The notes under the pieces are model-generated. The model did no database searches, was not told the origin of the DNA, and saw only the letters and a list, made by a program, of their open reading frames with translations. Of a DNA stretch of 64,000 bases, positions 48,964-58,411 are shown piece by piece. The translations under genes were made by a program, and so were the position numbers. Origin of the DNA: Bradyrhizobium sp. CSS354 (GTDB lineage Bacteria; Pseudomonadota; Alphaproteobacteria; Rhizobiales; Xanthobacteraceae); the NCBI RefSeq assembly GCF_029051725.1, contig NZ_JAACFU010000008.1, forward strand, positions 1-64,000, given 5' to 3'. How positions within the stretch are numbered: position 1 is the stretch's first letter; each line of letters opens with the position of its first letter.

Positions 48964-51072
48964 ATGCGCCCCAGCCTGCTCAATCCGCTGTTTGCCCCCG
49001 TGACCAGCCTCTCCGGCGTCGGTCCGAAGCAGGACAAGCTGCTGCAATATCTGCTCAGCCGCAATGAGACGCCGCGGCTGGTCGATCTGTTGCTGCATCT
49101 GCCGAGCCAGGTCATCGACCGCCGCGCCCGGCCGCAGATCGTCGATGCCGTGCAGGGAACCATGGTGACGCTGGAGGTCACCGTCGACCGCCACCGCCCG
49201 CCCCCGCCACGCAATGCGCGCGCGCCATATCTGGTTTACGCCAGCGACGATACCGGCGACGTCGTGCTGACGTTCTTCCGCGCAAAGCCCGGCTATGTCG
49301 AGAAGCTGCTGCCGATCGGCGAGAAGCGCTTCGTCTCCGGCACGCTCCAGATGTACGACGGCATCCCACAGATCGTGCATCCCGACCGGGTGCTGGACGA
49401 GGAGGCGATTTCAAAACTCTCCGGCATCGATCCGGTCTATCCCCTGACCGAAGGCCTTGCACTCGGCTCGCTGCGCCGCGCGGTCGCGCAGGCGCTGCAA
49501 AAGCTGCCGGCGCTGCCGGAATGGATCAGTCCGGAAGTGCTGCGCCGCTGCGGCTTCCCGCCGATCGCCGAGGCGCTCACCCGCGTGCATCAGCCGGTCG
49601 AGCTCACCGACATTCTGCCCGACCAGCCGTTCTGGTCCCGGCTCGCCTTCGACGAGTTGCTCGCCGGCCAGCTGGCCCTTGCCTTGATCCGCGCCCAATT
49701 GCGTCGCCCGGCCGGTGTGCGCAACGCCGGCGACGGGCACCTCCGCAACAAGATCATCGACGCCCTGCCCTACGCGCTCACGATCTCCCAGCGCGATGCT
49801 GCGGCGGCCATTGCCAATGATCTGCAACAGCCGGTGCGCATGTTGCGTCTGCTCCAGGGCGACGTGGGCTCCGGCAAGACCGTGGTCGCGCTGCTCGCCG
49901 CCGCTGCCGTCACCGAGGTCGGCAAGCAGGCCGCCCTGATGGCGCCGACCGAAATCTTGGCCCGTCAGCACATCAAGACCATCGCGCCGCTCGCAGAGCG
50001 CGCGGGCATGCGGGTCGCGATCCTCACCGGCCGCGAAAAGGGCAAGGAGCGGCGGGAACTCTTGGCACACCTCGAAGCCGGCGAGATCGACCTGCTCGTC
50101 GGCACCCATGCGCTGATCCAGGACGACGTGATCTTCAGTGATCTCGCCCTCGCCGTCGTCGACGAGCAGCATCGTTTTGGCGTGCGCGAGCGGCTGGCAC
50201 TGACGTCAAAGGGCGAGGCCGTCGACGTGCTGGTGCTGAGCGCAACGCCGATCCCGCGCACGCTGGTGCTGACCTATTTCGGCGACATGGACATCAGCGA
50301 GCTCAGGGAGAAGCCGGCCGGACGCCAGCCGATCGAAACCCGCACCATCTCGATGAGCCGTCTCGGCGAGGTCACCGACAGCATCGGCCGCGCGGTCGAA
50401 TCTGGCAAGCTGGTCTACTGGATCTGCCCGCTGGTCGAGGAATCCGAGGCCGAAGGTACCGAGCACCTGACCAATGCGACCAAGCGCTTCGAAAGCCTGC
50501 AGAAGCGCTTCGGCGACCGCGTCGGCCTCGTCCACGGCCAGATGAAGGGTACCGAGAAGGACCGCGTCATGGGCCAGTTCGCCGCCCACGAGATCGGCCT
50601 GCTGGTCGCGACCACCGTGGTCGAAGTCGGTGTCGACGTGCCGGCGGCGACCATCATGGTGATCGAGAACGCCGAACGCTTTGGCCTCGCCCAGCTTCAT
50701 CAATTGCGCGGCCGCATCGGGCGCGGCTCGGAGGCCTCGACCTGTCTGCTGCTCTACTCCGAGCCGCTCGGCGAGATGTCGAAGGCGCGGCTGAAGGTGA
50801 TCCGCGAGACCACCGACGGTTTTCGGATCGCCGAGGAAGACCTGAAGCTGCGCGGCGAAGGCGATGTGCTCGGCGTGCGCCAGAGCGGCCTGCCCGGCTA
50901 CCGCATCGCCCGCTCGGAGGTGCACGGCCAGCTCATCACCCAGGCCCGCGACGAGGCGCTGCGCATCCTGAAGGACGATCCGAAGCTCAAGGGCGAGCGC
51001 GGCGAGGCGCTGCGATGCCTGCTGTATCTGTATGAGCGGGACGAAGCGATCCCGCTGATCGGGGCGGGTTAG
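48964..51072 (+). CDS. recG: ATP-dependent DNA helicase RecG
   Basis: RecG remodels stalled replication forks and branched DNA. The 702-residue protein has the N-terminal wedge/OB domain (LSGVGPKQDKLLQYLL, then VTVDRHRPPPPRNARAPYLV), Walker A GDVGSGKTVVALLAAAAV, motif II DEQHRFGVRERLAL, motif III LSATPIPRTLVLTYFGDMD and motif VI LHQLRGRIGRGSEAST. The length is normal. Its stop overlaps that of convergent panE by three bases. Confidence 0.96.
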   Translation: MRPSLLNPLFAPVTSLSGVGPKQDKLLQYLLSRNETPRLVDLLLHLPSQVIDRRARPQIVDAVQGTMVTLEVTVDRHRPPPPRNARAPYLVYASDDTGDVVLTFFRAKPGYVEKLLPIGEKRFVSGTLQMYDGIPQIVHPDRVLDEEAISKLSGIDPVYPLTEGLALGSLRRAVAQALQKLPALPEWISPEVLRRCGFPPIAEALTRVHQPVELTDILPDQPFWSRLAFDELLAGQLALALIRAQLRRPAGVRNAGDGHLRNKIIDALPYALTISQRDAAAAIANDLQQPVRMLRLLQGDVGSGKTVVALLAAAAVTEVGKQAALMAPTEILARQHIKTIAPLAERAGMRVAILTGREKGKERRELLAHLEAGEIDLLVGTHALIQDDVIFSDLALAVVDEQHRFGVRERLALTSKGEAVDVLVLSATPIPRTLVLTYFGDMDISELREKPAGRQPIETRTISMSRLGEVTDSIGRAVESGKLVYWICPLVEESEAEGTEHLTNATKRFESLQKRFGDRVGLVHGQMKGTEKDRVMGQFAAHEIGLLVATTVVEVGVDVPAATIMVIENAERFGLAQLHQLRGRIGRGSEASTCLLLYSEPLGEMSKARLKVIRETTDGFRIAEEDLKLRGEGDVLGVRQSGLPGYRIARSEVHGQLITQARDEALRILKDDPKLKGERGEALRCLLYLYERDEAIPLIGAG

Positions 51073-51998
51073 CTGACCGCTCTCTGCCGCCCGATCTCGT
51101 AGGCCGCCACATGCGCCCGGGCGAGATCCAGCAGGGGCGTGTCGATGCCGAGCATACGGGCGCGATTGGCCATATCGCCAAGGATATGCTCGGCCTCGGT
51201 GATCGAGCCACGCTCGATATCACGCAGCATCGAGGCCTTGAGCGGAGAGTCTGGAGTCGTGAACAGTTTTCGGTCAAACTCGATGAAAGGCGCTCGCGGC
51301 TCAAAACCCGAGGCGGTCGCGACGGCGCAGCATTCGGCGAACAGTCGGAAGATGGATTGCTCGCCGTTCGGCACGGCCAGAATGTCTCCGATGCTTGCAC
51401 GCATCAGGCAGGTGATGCCGGCGAGCGTCGAGAGCTGGACGAATTTCTCCCACATGTCCTGCATGATCGCTTCGCTGGCGCGCACGTCGATACCGGGCAC
51501 GTGCAGCAGCGTCTCCAGGGCCAGCACACGCTCGCTCAATGAACCCTCGATCTCGCCGAACACGATGGTCTGATTGGCCATGAACTGAACGACACGGCCA
51601 TCCGCATCGAGCCCGGCACTGACGTTCGCAAGCCCGCCGAGCACCTGCGCGGCGCCGAACCGCACAGTCAGTGCGTCGACATGTTTCAACCCGTTGAGGA
51701 TCGGCAAAATCATCGTGTTGGCGCCAACCGCCGGGGCAAACTGAGCCATCGCATCGTCGAGCGAGTAGGATTTCACCCCGACGAGCACGACGTCGAACGT
51801 TTCCTTGAGATCGTTGGCCAGGATGACCTTCGGCTGTACGGCAAAGTCGCCGTGCGGGCTCACGACCTGCAATCCATTCCGCCGCAATTGCTCCGCACGC
51901 CCGGCCCGCACCAGAAAGGTCACGTCGCCGCCGGCTCGGACCAGGCGCGATCCGTAATAGCCTCCAAGCGCTCCCGCGCCGATCACAAGTACTCTCAT
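51069..51998 (-). CDS. panE: 2-dehydropantoate 2-reductase
   Basis: This NADPH-dependent ketopantoate reductase works in pantothenate synthesis. The 309-residue protein has MRVLVIGAGALGGYYGSRL for NADPH binding, then VVLVGVKSYSLDDAM, ILPILNGLKHVDAL and the catalytic Lys region MWEKFVQLSTLAGITCLMR. Paralogues acting on other ketoacids are common in Rhizobiales, so the pathway assignment is less sure than the family. The repeat copy 3 lies just upstream. Confidence 0.82.
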   Translation of the reverse strand: MRVLVIGAGALGGYYGSRLVRAGGDVTFLVRAGRAEQLRRNGLQVVSPHGDFAVQPKVILANDLKETFDVVLVGVKSYSLDDAMAQFAPAVGANTMILPILNGLKHVDALTVRFGAAQVLGGLANVSAGLDADGRVVQFMANQTIVFGEIEGSLSERVLALETLLHVPGIDVRASEAIMQDMWEKFVQLSTLAGITCLMRASIGDILAVPNGEQSIFRLFAECCAVATASGFEPRAPFIEFDRKLFTTPDSPLKASMLRDIERGSITEAEHILGDMANRARMLGIDTPLLDLARAHVAAYEIGRQRAVS

Positions 51999-52068
51999 TC
52001 GAACTCCCGTTGCGGAGGAATTGCCTCCGCAGAAACAATAACAGATGGGCCACGCGTCGTCTCCTCCC

Positions 52069-52178
52069 CGTCATTGCGAGCGAAGCGACTTGTCCGCCGA
52101 AGCTTTAGCGAAGGCGGAAGCAATCCAGAATCTTTCCGCCGAGGGACTCTGGATTGCTGCGCTTCGCTCGCAATGACG
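52069..52178. repeat. Palindromic CATTGCGAG repeat, copy 3, with nested insertion
   Basis: This copy is 110 bases because about 30 bases (52089-52118) interrupt its left arm between GCGA and AGCAATCCAG. The insert has its own ends TCCGCC and GGCGGA and contains GAAGCTTTAGCG. Unlike the other two copies it lies between divergent genes, panE and the kinase-like gene, so it is in or near their promoters. Confidence 0.88.
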
Positions 52179-52245
52179 ATGCGGATAAGCCCGGCTCTTA
52201 AGACTCCCCCTTTCGTCGCGGCTGGCTTTGTGAAATCTTCCCATC

Positions 52246-52761
52246 ATGCGCCGGATCATCGTCGTTGGCTGTCAGGGCAGCGGAAAGACGAGCCTCTCCC
52301 GGAATCTCGGGCGAATGCTCGGGCTGCCCGTGGTGCATCTCGACGTGCTCTACTGGCGGCCGGGATGGAAGCCATCCGACAAACCGAGCTTCCGGGCGCG
52401 TGTCACCGATGCGATCGCGGGCGACGAATGGGTTGTCGACGGCAGCTTCTCGGGACTCGCATTCGATCTCACACTCGCGCGTGCCGATACGCTGGTCGTC
52501 ATCGACCGCCCGCGCTGGCTCTGCCAGTGGCGCATTCTCCTGCGCTCCGCCCTCGATCGCGACAAGACCCGGCCTGACCTCCCGGAGGGGTGTCCCGAAC
52601 AGTTCGACTGGAAATTGATGCGCGAGGCGTGGCGCTACGACACCGAGCGCGCGCCTGTGATCGAGGCCGAGCGTGTGCAGTACGGTGCTGACGTCCCGGT
52701 CGTGCGCTTGAGACGCGATCGGGACATCCAGGGTTTTCTGGATTCGGTGCACGGCACATGA
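52246..52761 (+). CDS. P-loop nucleotide kinase-like protein (topology-modulation/FlaR type)
   Basis: The 171-residue protein has Walker A GCQGSGKTS at residues 8-16, followed by HLDVLYWRPGW and the DEWVVDGSFSG segment, the layout of adenylate-kinase-like proteins annotated as DNA topology modulation protein FlaR. ADTLVVIDRPRWLCQWRILL provides a second conserved acidic/arginine region. The actual substrate of the family is uncertain; a small-molecule kinase is plausible. Confidence 0.8.
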   Translation: MRRIIVVGCQGSGKTSLSRNLGRMLGLPVVHLDVLYWRPGWKPSDKPSFRARVTDAIAGDEWVVDGSFSGLAFDLTLARADTLVVIDRPRWLCQWRILLRSALDRDKTRPDLPEGCPEQFDWKLMREAWRYDTERAPVIEAERVQYGADVPVVRLRRDRDIQGFLDSVHGT

Positions 52762-52789
52762 TCGACGGCCGTGACGTGAGACCGGACGA

Positions 52790-53647
52790 TCAGGATTTCT
52801 TCTGCGCGATACGCGCGGCGAATGCCTTCATCAGGTCGGTATCCGCCGCCTCGCCTTTCGCGTCCTCGGCGAGATGCTCGAACCAGCGCGCGAAGCCTTC
52901 GTAAACTTGGCTGGCCGGATGATCGGGGCCGAGGAAGCCGGAAATCTCCCGCATCTCCGCCACCCAGCGATAGGCTTTCGGGATCATGTCCGGCAGCGCG
53001 ACTTCGAGCCGGGCCAGAACCGCGGGCTGGCTGAGTGCGAGTTCGTCGCGCAGCGCATCGGCCGCGCCCGCTTTCGTTGCCGCGACCACCATCGCCGAGC
53101 CGATCCCGGCGAGGCCCTTGATGATACCGGCGTAGGACATTTTTAGCGCGGACGCGGCGCCGACCGGCCCTTCGACGATCCGCACGTCGAGCCCGAGATC
53201 CTTCAGCACGGCGACGTCCTTGGCGTGCTCGCCGGACATGTAGAAGGCCGGGCTCTTGCCGCCGGGCTGGGGCGGGAACCCGATGATGCCGGCATCGACG
53301 AACGGCGCCTGTGCCGAGCCGATGATCTCCTCGATCCTCATCACGGTATCGACGTTGACGGCGTTGCAATCGACCACGACCGGCTTCTTCTCGCGCCGGA
53401 CGATCAGCCCCGCCAGCCGCTCGGCGAGCGCCACGGCTTCGCCCGGCGGCACGATCGAGAGGATGATGTCGGCGTCCGCGATCGCGTCGTCCTCGGCGCC
53501 GATCATGCCGGCATCCGCCGCGCGTTTGCGCGTCGCCTCGCTCCGCCCATTCAACGACGTCAGCACCCGCGCACCGTGCTCGCCGAGACGTTGGGCCACC
53601 GCACTGCCCATGGCACCGGGCGCGAGGATCGCAATGGTTTTGGACAT
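52790..53647 (-). CDS. NAD(P)-dependent beta-hydroxyacid dehydrogenase-like protein (DUF1932 type)
   Basis: The 285-residue protein has the N-terminal NAD(P) fold IAILAPGAMGSAVAQRLGEH and a DADIILSIVPPGEA segment. The C-terminal half is the DUF1932 helical domain with the catalytic-type Lys in ASALKMSYAGIIKGLAGIGS. It belongs to the 6-phosphogluconate dehydrogenase-like superfamily. The start ATG at 53647 (MSKTIAILAPG) fits the fold; in-frame sequence further upstream belongs to the neighbouring region. The substrate is unknown. Confidence 0.83.
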   Translation of the reverse strand: MSKTIAILAPGAMGSAVAQRLGEHGARVLTSLNGRSEATRKRAADAGMIGAEDDAIADADIILSIVPPGEAVALAERLAGLIVRREKKPVVVDCNAVNVDTVMRIEEIIGSAQAPFVDAGIIGFPPQPGGKSPAFYMSGEHAKDVAVLKDLGLDVRIVEGPVGAASALKMSYAGIIKGLAGIGSAMVVAATKAGAADALRDELALSQPAVLARLEVALPDMIPKAYRWVAEMREISGFLGPDHPASQVYEGFARWFEHLAEDAKGEAADTDLMKAFAARIAQKKS

Positions 53648-53751
53648 CGTGCACTCCAGATCGAATTCCGAGCAATGCGCTCGGTTCAACCGGAGACTAG
53701 CAGAGGACGGGACGCCCGCGTGATCGGCGGCCATCCCGCAGAGGAATGGCC

Positions 53752-54522
53752 CTACTCCACCTTCGCAGGCTGAGGCTGGAGCGCCGAGGCGTTGGCAATA
53801 CGCGCGGCATTCGCCATGCCCGCCAGCGCCGCTGCCTTCTTCGAATCGGGCGCCGAGCCCGGCTGCACCACGCCGGCCGACATGATCAACGTCGCGGCGT
53901 CCTCGGTGCTCATGTCGACCTCGACGATCTTGCTCTTCGGCACGTAGAAGAAGAAGCCGGTCGTCGGGTTCGGCGAGCACGGCAGGAACACCGAGACGTG
54001 CTCCTCCTGACCCGGCAGGCTGCGGGAGACATCCTCGTTCGGCGATTGCGAGATCAGCACGATCGACCACATGCCCGGCGAGGGAAACTCGACCAGGCCG
54101 ACTTTGCGGAAGCTCGAGCCCTTGCCCGAGAACAGCGTCTCGAACACCTGCTTCAGGCCACGGTAGATGGCGCGCACCGCCGGGATCCGGCCGAGGAAGG
54201 TCTCGCCGACATCGACCAGCGTTCGGCCGATGAGATTGGCCGCGAGGAAGCCGACCAGAGTCAGCGTGAAGAATGCGACGATCAGTCCCCATCCGGGGAT
54301 GACGTACGGCATGTAGGTTTCGGGTCGGTAGGCCAGCGGCACGAACGGCCGCACCACGCCATCAACCCAGGTGACGAACCACCAGACCAGATAAAAGGTG
54401 ACCGCGACCGGTCCCGTCACCACGAGACCGGTGAGAAAATAATTGCGGAAGCGGCCCATCAGGCCGGTATGCGGCTCCGGCAGGGGATCAAGAGGCGCAG
54501 GCGCGTCGTCACGGGGGTTCAT
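53752..54522 (-). CDS. DUF502 membrane protein
   Basis: The 256-residue protein has two N-terminal membrane helices (YFLTGLVVTGPVAVTFYLVW and IPGWGLIVAFFTLTLVGFLA) followed by the DUF502 soluble domain: IPAVRAIYRGLKQVFETLFS, VGLVEFPSPGMWSIVLISQS, VFLPCSPNPTTGFFFYVPKS. Family members are associated with the bacterial envelope; the function is unknown. An Ala-rich tail of about 40 residues is variable. It is 88 bases from the glmS stop on the same strand. Confidence 0.9.
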   Translation of the reverse strand: MNPRDDAPAPLDPLPEPHTGLMGRFRNYFLTGLVVTGPVAVTFYLVWWFVTWVDGVVRPFVPLAYRPETYMPYVIPGWGLIVAFFTLTLVGFLAANLIGRTLVDVGETFLGRIPAVRAIYRGLKQVFETLFSGKGSSFRKVGLVEFPSPGMWSIVLISQSPNEDVSRSLPGQEEHVSVFLPCSPNPTTGFFFYVPKSKIVEVDMSTEDAATLIMSAGVVQPGSAPDSKKAAALAGMANAARIANASALQPQPAKVE

Positions 54523-54610
54523 TCGGGTTCCAGGTCGGTCGCTTCGTCCAAGCTAGGGTCTTCTAGCAGGTTTTGGAAGACCACGAAGCGTTCCGGCCCG
54601 GCCCTTCTGC

Positions 54611-56437
54611 CTATTCCACCGTCACGGATTTCGCGAGATTGCGCGGCTGGTCGACATCGGTCCCCATGATCACCGCCGTATGATAGGCGAGCAGCTGAAC
54701 GGGGACGGCATAGACCATCGGCGTGAACGCTGCCGCCATATCAGGCATGACGATGGTGACGAGGGACTCGACGGTCGCCTCCGCCACGCCTTTGGCATCG
54801 GTCATCAGGATGATCTTGCCGCCGCGAGCGGCGACCTCCTGCATGTTGGAGACGGTCTTCTCGAACACACGGTCGTAGGGCGCGATAACGACGACCGGCA
54901 TGGTCTCGTCGATCAGCGCGATCGGCCCGTGCTTGAGCTCGCCGGCGGCATAGCCCTCGGCGTGGATGTAGGAGATCTCCTTCAGCTTCAACGCGCCTTC
55001 GAGCGCGAGCGGGAAGCTGGTGCCGCGGCCGAGATAGAGCACGTCACGCGATTTGGCGATCTCGCGGGCGAGCTTCTCGATCTGGACCTCGGTGGTGAGC
55101 GCATCCGACATCAAACGCGGGATCTCGACGAGCCCGTGGACGAGCTTGGTCTCGTCCTCGTCGGACAGTTCGCCGCGGGCCTTGCCGGCCGCGATCGCAA
55201 GATTTGCCAGCACCATGAGCTGGCAGGTGAAGGCCTTGGTCGAGGCGACGCCGATCTCCGGGCCGGCCAGCGTTTGCAGCACGGTCTCGCTTTCGCGCGC
55301 GATCGTCGAGGTCGGCACGTTGACGACGGCCACCGTGTGCACGCCTTCGGCCTTGGCGTAGCGCAGCGCAGCCAAGGTGTCGGCGGTCTCGCCCGATTGC
55401 GAGATGAAGATGGCGAGATCACCCTTGCGCAAGGGCGCCTCGCGGTAGCGGAATTCGGAAGCGACATCGACCTCGACCGGCACGCGCGCGAAACGCTCGA
55501 ACCAGTATTTTGCGACGAACCCGGCGTAGCTCGCGGTGCCGCAGGCCGTGATGTTGATGCGTTGGATATTCTTGAAGTCGAACGGCAGCTTGACCGGCAG
55601 CGAGACGCGCTCGGTCGCCATGTCGACATAGCGTGCCAGCGTGTGGCCGACCACTTCCGGCTGCTCGTGGATCTCCTTGGCCATGAAGTGGCGGTAATTG
55701 GCCTTGTCGACCAGCGAGGTCGAGGCGGCGTGCTTGGTCTTCTCGCGCTGGACGGCGTGGCCGTCCTTGTCGAAGATCGCAGCGCTCGTGTGGGTCAGCA
55801 CGACCCAGTCGCCGTCCTCGAGATAGCTGATCGTGTCGGTGAACGGCCCGAGCGCGATGGCGTCGGAGCCGAGATACATCTCGCCGTCACCATAGCCGAT
55901 CGCGAGCGGCGGACCGTTGCGGGCGCCGATCATCAAATCGTCCTCGCCGGCGAAGATGAAGCCGAGCGCGAACGCGCCGCGCAGCCGCGCCAGCGCCGAT
56001 TTCACCGCTTCCACCGGCTTGTTGCCGCGCGTGAGCAGATCGTCGACGAGATGCAGCACGATCTCGGTGTCGGTCTGGGTGTGGAACACCGTGCCTTTCT
56101 TCTCGAGCTCCTCGCGCAGCTCGCGGAAATTCTCGATGATGCCGTTGTGAACCACGGCGACACGCTCGGTCGCGTGCGGGTGCGCATTGTTCACGGTCGG
56201 CTTGCCGTGGGTGGCCCAGCGGGTGTGACCGATTCCGGTCGTGCCCTTGAGCGGCTCGGCTTCCAGCCGCTTCTCCAGATTCTTCAGCTTGCCCTCGGCG
56301 CGGCGGCGCTCGAGATGCTTGCCTTCGAGCGTGGCGACGCCCGCGGAATCATAGCCGCGATATTCAAGACGTTTGAGCGAATCCACCAATTGCTCTGCAA
56401 CCGGCTCGCGCCCGAGAATGCCGACAATCCCGCACAT
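54611..56437 (-). CDS. glmS: Glutamine-fructose-6-phosphate aminotransferase
   Basis: GlmS makes glucosamine 6-phosphate for peptidoglycan and lipopolysaccharide. The 608-residue protein begins MCGIVGILG, where Cys2 is the glutaminase nucleophile; this fixes the start at 56437. GHTRWATHG and the two SIS isomerase domains follow (TACGTASYAGFVAKYWFE; LGRGTSFPLALEGALKLKEI), ending LAKSVTVE. No glmS ribozyme is seen upstream, as expected in alphaproteobacteria. Confidence 0.97.
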   Translation of the reverse strand: MCGIVGILGREPVAEQLVDSLKRLEYRGYDSAGVATLEGKHLERRRAEGKLKNLEKRLEAEPLKGTTGIGHTRWATHGKPTVNNAHPHATERVAVVHNGIIENFRELREELEKKGTVFHTQTDTEIVLHLVDDLLTRGNKPVEAVKSALARLRGAFALGFIFAGEDDLMIGARNGPPLAIGYGDGEMYLGSDAIALGPFTDTISYLEDGDWVVLTHTSAAIFDKDGHAVQREKTKHAASTSLVDKANYRHFMAKEIHEQPEVVGHTLARYVDMATERVSLPVKLPFDFKNIQRINITACGTASYAGFVAKYWFERFARVPVEVDVASEFRYREAPLRKGDLAIFISQSGETADTLAALRYAKAEGVHTVAVVNVPTSTIARESETVLQTLAGPEIGVASTKAFTCQLMVLANLAIAAGKARGELSDEDETKLVHGLVEIPRLMSDALTTEVQIEKLAREIAKSRDVLYLGRGTSFPLALEGALKLKEISYIHAEGYAAGELKHGPIALIDETMPVVVIAPYDRVFEKTVSNMQEVAARGGKIILMTDAKGVAEATVESLVTIVMPDMAAAFTPMVYAVPVQLLAYHTAVIMGTDVDQPRNLAKSVTVE

Positions 56438-56656
56438 GCGGATCACTATCCCCCAAATCGTCGAAAAATCGCCTAAACGACGCGCTCGGTTTTTAGCGAA
56501 GTTCCTAAGGAACCAGATACTCAATAATTATTGCTGATTGAGACAGCACCGACGGCAACGAGCCTCGCCTGCGTCGAACTGGCTGGGCCATAAACCGCGC
56601 GCGTTAACTTGTTGTCAACAAATTTGGCCAACCCTCGCGTATCAAGGAGAGAGGCC
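56438..56656. promoter_or_regulatory. Divergent glmS / 72-aa gene promoter region with three dyads
   Basis: This 219-base AT-rich region contains GTTCC-TAA-GGAAC (56501-56513), CTCAAT-N11-ATTGAG (56520-56542) and TTGTTG-T-CAACAA (56609-56621). The third is 35 bases before the small gene's ATG. Any could be an operator or leader hairpin; none matches a site I can name. Confidence 0.35.
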
Positions 56657-56875
56657 ATGAAAGGCTCATCCGACCGCAAAAGTCTGTCATCGATGTCTGT
56701 GCGCGCCAGCGAGACTACCGGCACGCACCTTGCGCACTGGCCGCCGCCCCAGCGCGGCAAGGAAAGCAAGCCCGTCTTCATCAAGCACGTCGCCGGCGAG
56801 CCGGCGAAGCGTGCCAAGCCGCGCGGCTGGCGCCTGACTCGCGCGATCTTCTCGGAATTCGCCGACGACGAATAG
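56657..56875 (+). CDS. Small basic hypothetical protein, 72 aa
   Basis: AAGGAGAGAGGCC directly precedes the ATG at 56657. The product starts MKGSSDRKSLSSMSVRASET and is hydrophilic and basic, with PPPQRGKESKPVF and KRAKPRGWRLTRAIFSEFAD near the end. No domain, signal or membrane segment is visible. It is nested between minus-strand glmS and glmU on the opposite strand, with six bases to the glmU stop. The strong ribosome-binding site argues for a real gene. Confidence 0.65.
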   Translation: MKGSSDRKSLSSMSVRASETTGTHLAHWPPPQRGKESKPVFIKHVAGEPAKRAKPRGWRLTRAIFSEFADDE

Positions 56876-56881
56876 CGGCGC

Positions 56882-58237
56882 TCATTTTTCCGGCTTCTTG
56901 CCACCCGTCTTCATCTCGCGATAGCGCGCCGCGCCACCGTCGCGGATGGTCTGCGGGCTGCGCTCCAGCGCCATGGCGTCATCAGGCACGTCGCGCGTGA
57001 TCACCGAGCCCGAGCCAATATAGGCGCCGTTGCCGATCGTCACCGGTGCGACCAGCGAGGAGTTGGTGCCGACGAACGCGCCCTGCCCGATGATCGTCTT
57101 GTGCTTCTTGAAGCCGTCGTAGTTGCAGGTGATGGTGCCGGCGCCGATGTTGGAATTGGCACCGATTGTGGCGTCTCCAATGTAGGAGAGATGGTTGACC
57201 TTGACGCCGGCCTCCAGCGTCGCGGCCTTGGTCTCCACGAAATTGCCGATGCGCGCGCCGTCGCCGAGCGAGGTGCCGGGCCGCAGCCGCGCATAGGGGC
57301 CGATGGAGACCTTGTTGCCGAGCTTGGTCTCGACGATATGCGAGAAGGAATGGACCACCGTGCCGTCGCCGATCGAAACGCCGGGGCCGATCACCACGAA
57401 CGGCTCGATCGTCACGTCCTTGCCGAACACGGTATCCGCGGCGAGGTAGACGGTGTCAGGCGCGATCAGCGTGACGCCGGCCTCCATCGCCGCTTTCCGC
57501 AACCGCGCCTGCATCACGCTTTCGGCCTCGGCGAGCTGCGCCTTGGTGTTGATGCCGCGCACTTCGTCCTCGCTGGTTTCGATCACCACGGCATCCCATC
57601 CCTGTTCGCTGACAATGCCGACCGCGTCGGTCAGATAATATTCGCCCTTGGAATTCGCATTGCCGATCTTCTCGAGGATCGCGAGCGCGCGGCGGCCGTC
57701 GATCGCCATGACCCCGGCATTGCACAGCTCGATCCTGCGCTCCTCTGCGCTGGCATCCGCCTGCTCGCGGATCGCGACCAGGCGGTCGCCCTCGACGATG
57801 AAGCGGCCATAGCCGGTGGGATCGGCGGCGCGGAAGCCGAGCGCCGCAATTGCCGCGCCGTTGGCGAGCGGCGCGCGCAGCCGCGCAAAGGTCTCGGCCG
57901 AGATCAGCGGCGTGTCGCCGAACGCAATCAGCAGATCATCCACGCCCCCCGCAATGGCATCACGCGCCGCCAGCACCGCATGCGCGGTGCCGAGCCGGTC
58001 CTGTTGCACGAAGGTGAGCGCGTCGGGGCGGATGCGCTTTGCTTCGTCCGCCACCGCCTGATGGTCGGGTCCGATCACGACCGCGAGCGAGGTGCCGGTT
58101 CCCCTGGGCGCCGCGGCAAGCACGTGGGCGAGCAGGCTCTGGTGCGCGACCGGATGCAGCACTTTCGGCAGGTGTGAGCGCATACGCGTGCCTTCGCCGG
58201 CGGCGAGCACGATCGTGAGGCTGGAACGGGCGGTCAT
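56882..58237 (-). CDS. glmU: Bifunctional UDP-GlcNAc pyrophosphorylase / GlcN-1-P acetyltransferase
   Basis: GlmU acetylates glucosamine 1-phosphate and then makes UDP-GlcNAc. The 451-residue protein has an N-terminal uridyltransferase domain with LAAGEGTRMRSHLPKVLHP and IAFGDTPLISAETF. The C-terminal left-handed beta-helix of hexapeptide repeats has VNHLSYIGDATIGANSNIGA and GTITCNYDGFKKHKT with the catalytic His region. It lies upstream of glmS on the same strand with the small plus-strand gene between, so the pathway steps are clustered but perhaps not co-transcribed. Confidence 0.96.
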   Translation of the reverse strand: MTARSSLTIVLAAGEGTRMRSHLPKVLHPVAHQSLLAHVLAAAPRGTGTSLAVVIGPDHQAVADEAKRIRPDALTFVQQDRLGTAHAVLAARDAIAGGVDDLLIAFGDTPLISAETFARLRAPLANGAAIAALGFRAADPTGYGRFIVEGDRLVAIREQADASAEERRIELCNAGVMAIDGRRALAILEKIGNANSKGEYYLTDAVGIVSEQGWDAVVIETSEDEVRGINTKAQLAEAESVMQARLRKAAMEAGVTLIAPDTVYLAADTVFGKDVTIEPFVVIGPGVSIGDGTVVHSFSHIVETKLGNKVSIGPYARLRPGTSLGDGARIGNFVETKAATLEAGVKVNHLSYIGDATIGANSNIGAGTITCNYDGFKKHKTIIGQGAFVGTNSSLVAPVTIGNGAYIGSGSVITRDVPDDAMALERSPQTIRDGGAARYREMKTGGKKPEK

Positions 58238-58411
58238 CGAAATCCTGTCAATCGGCCGAATCGATCGGCGCCAGCGGGCGACGGGCCGCCCTCATCAGCT
58301 ATCGCCTTGCTACCCCCGCAAACGCCCGGAGTTCAAGTGCGACACGCTTTTCCTGTTAATGTTCCCTGATTGATTCGGGGAAGCCGGACAGGGGTTGGGC
58401 ACTTAACGTTC

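Noticed and set aside
54680..56476. A 598-codon plus-strand open frame antisense to glmS
   Set aside because: Shadow of glmS, whose MCGIVG start and SIS domains are unambiguous.
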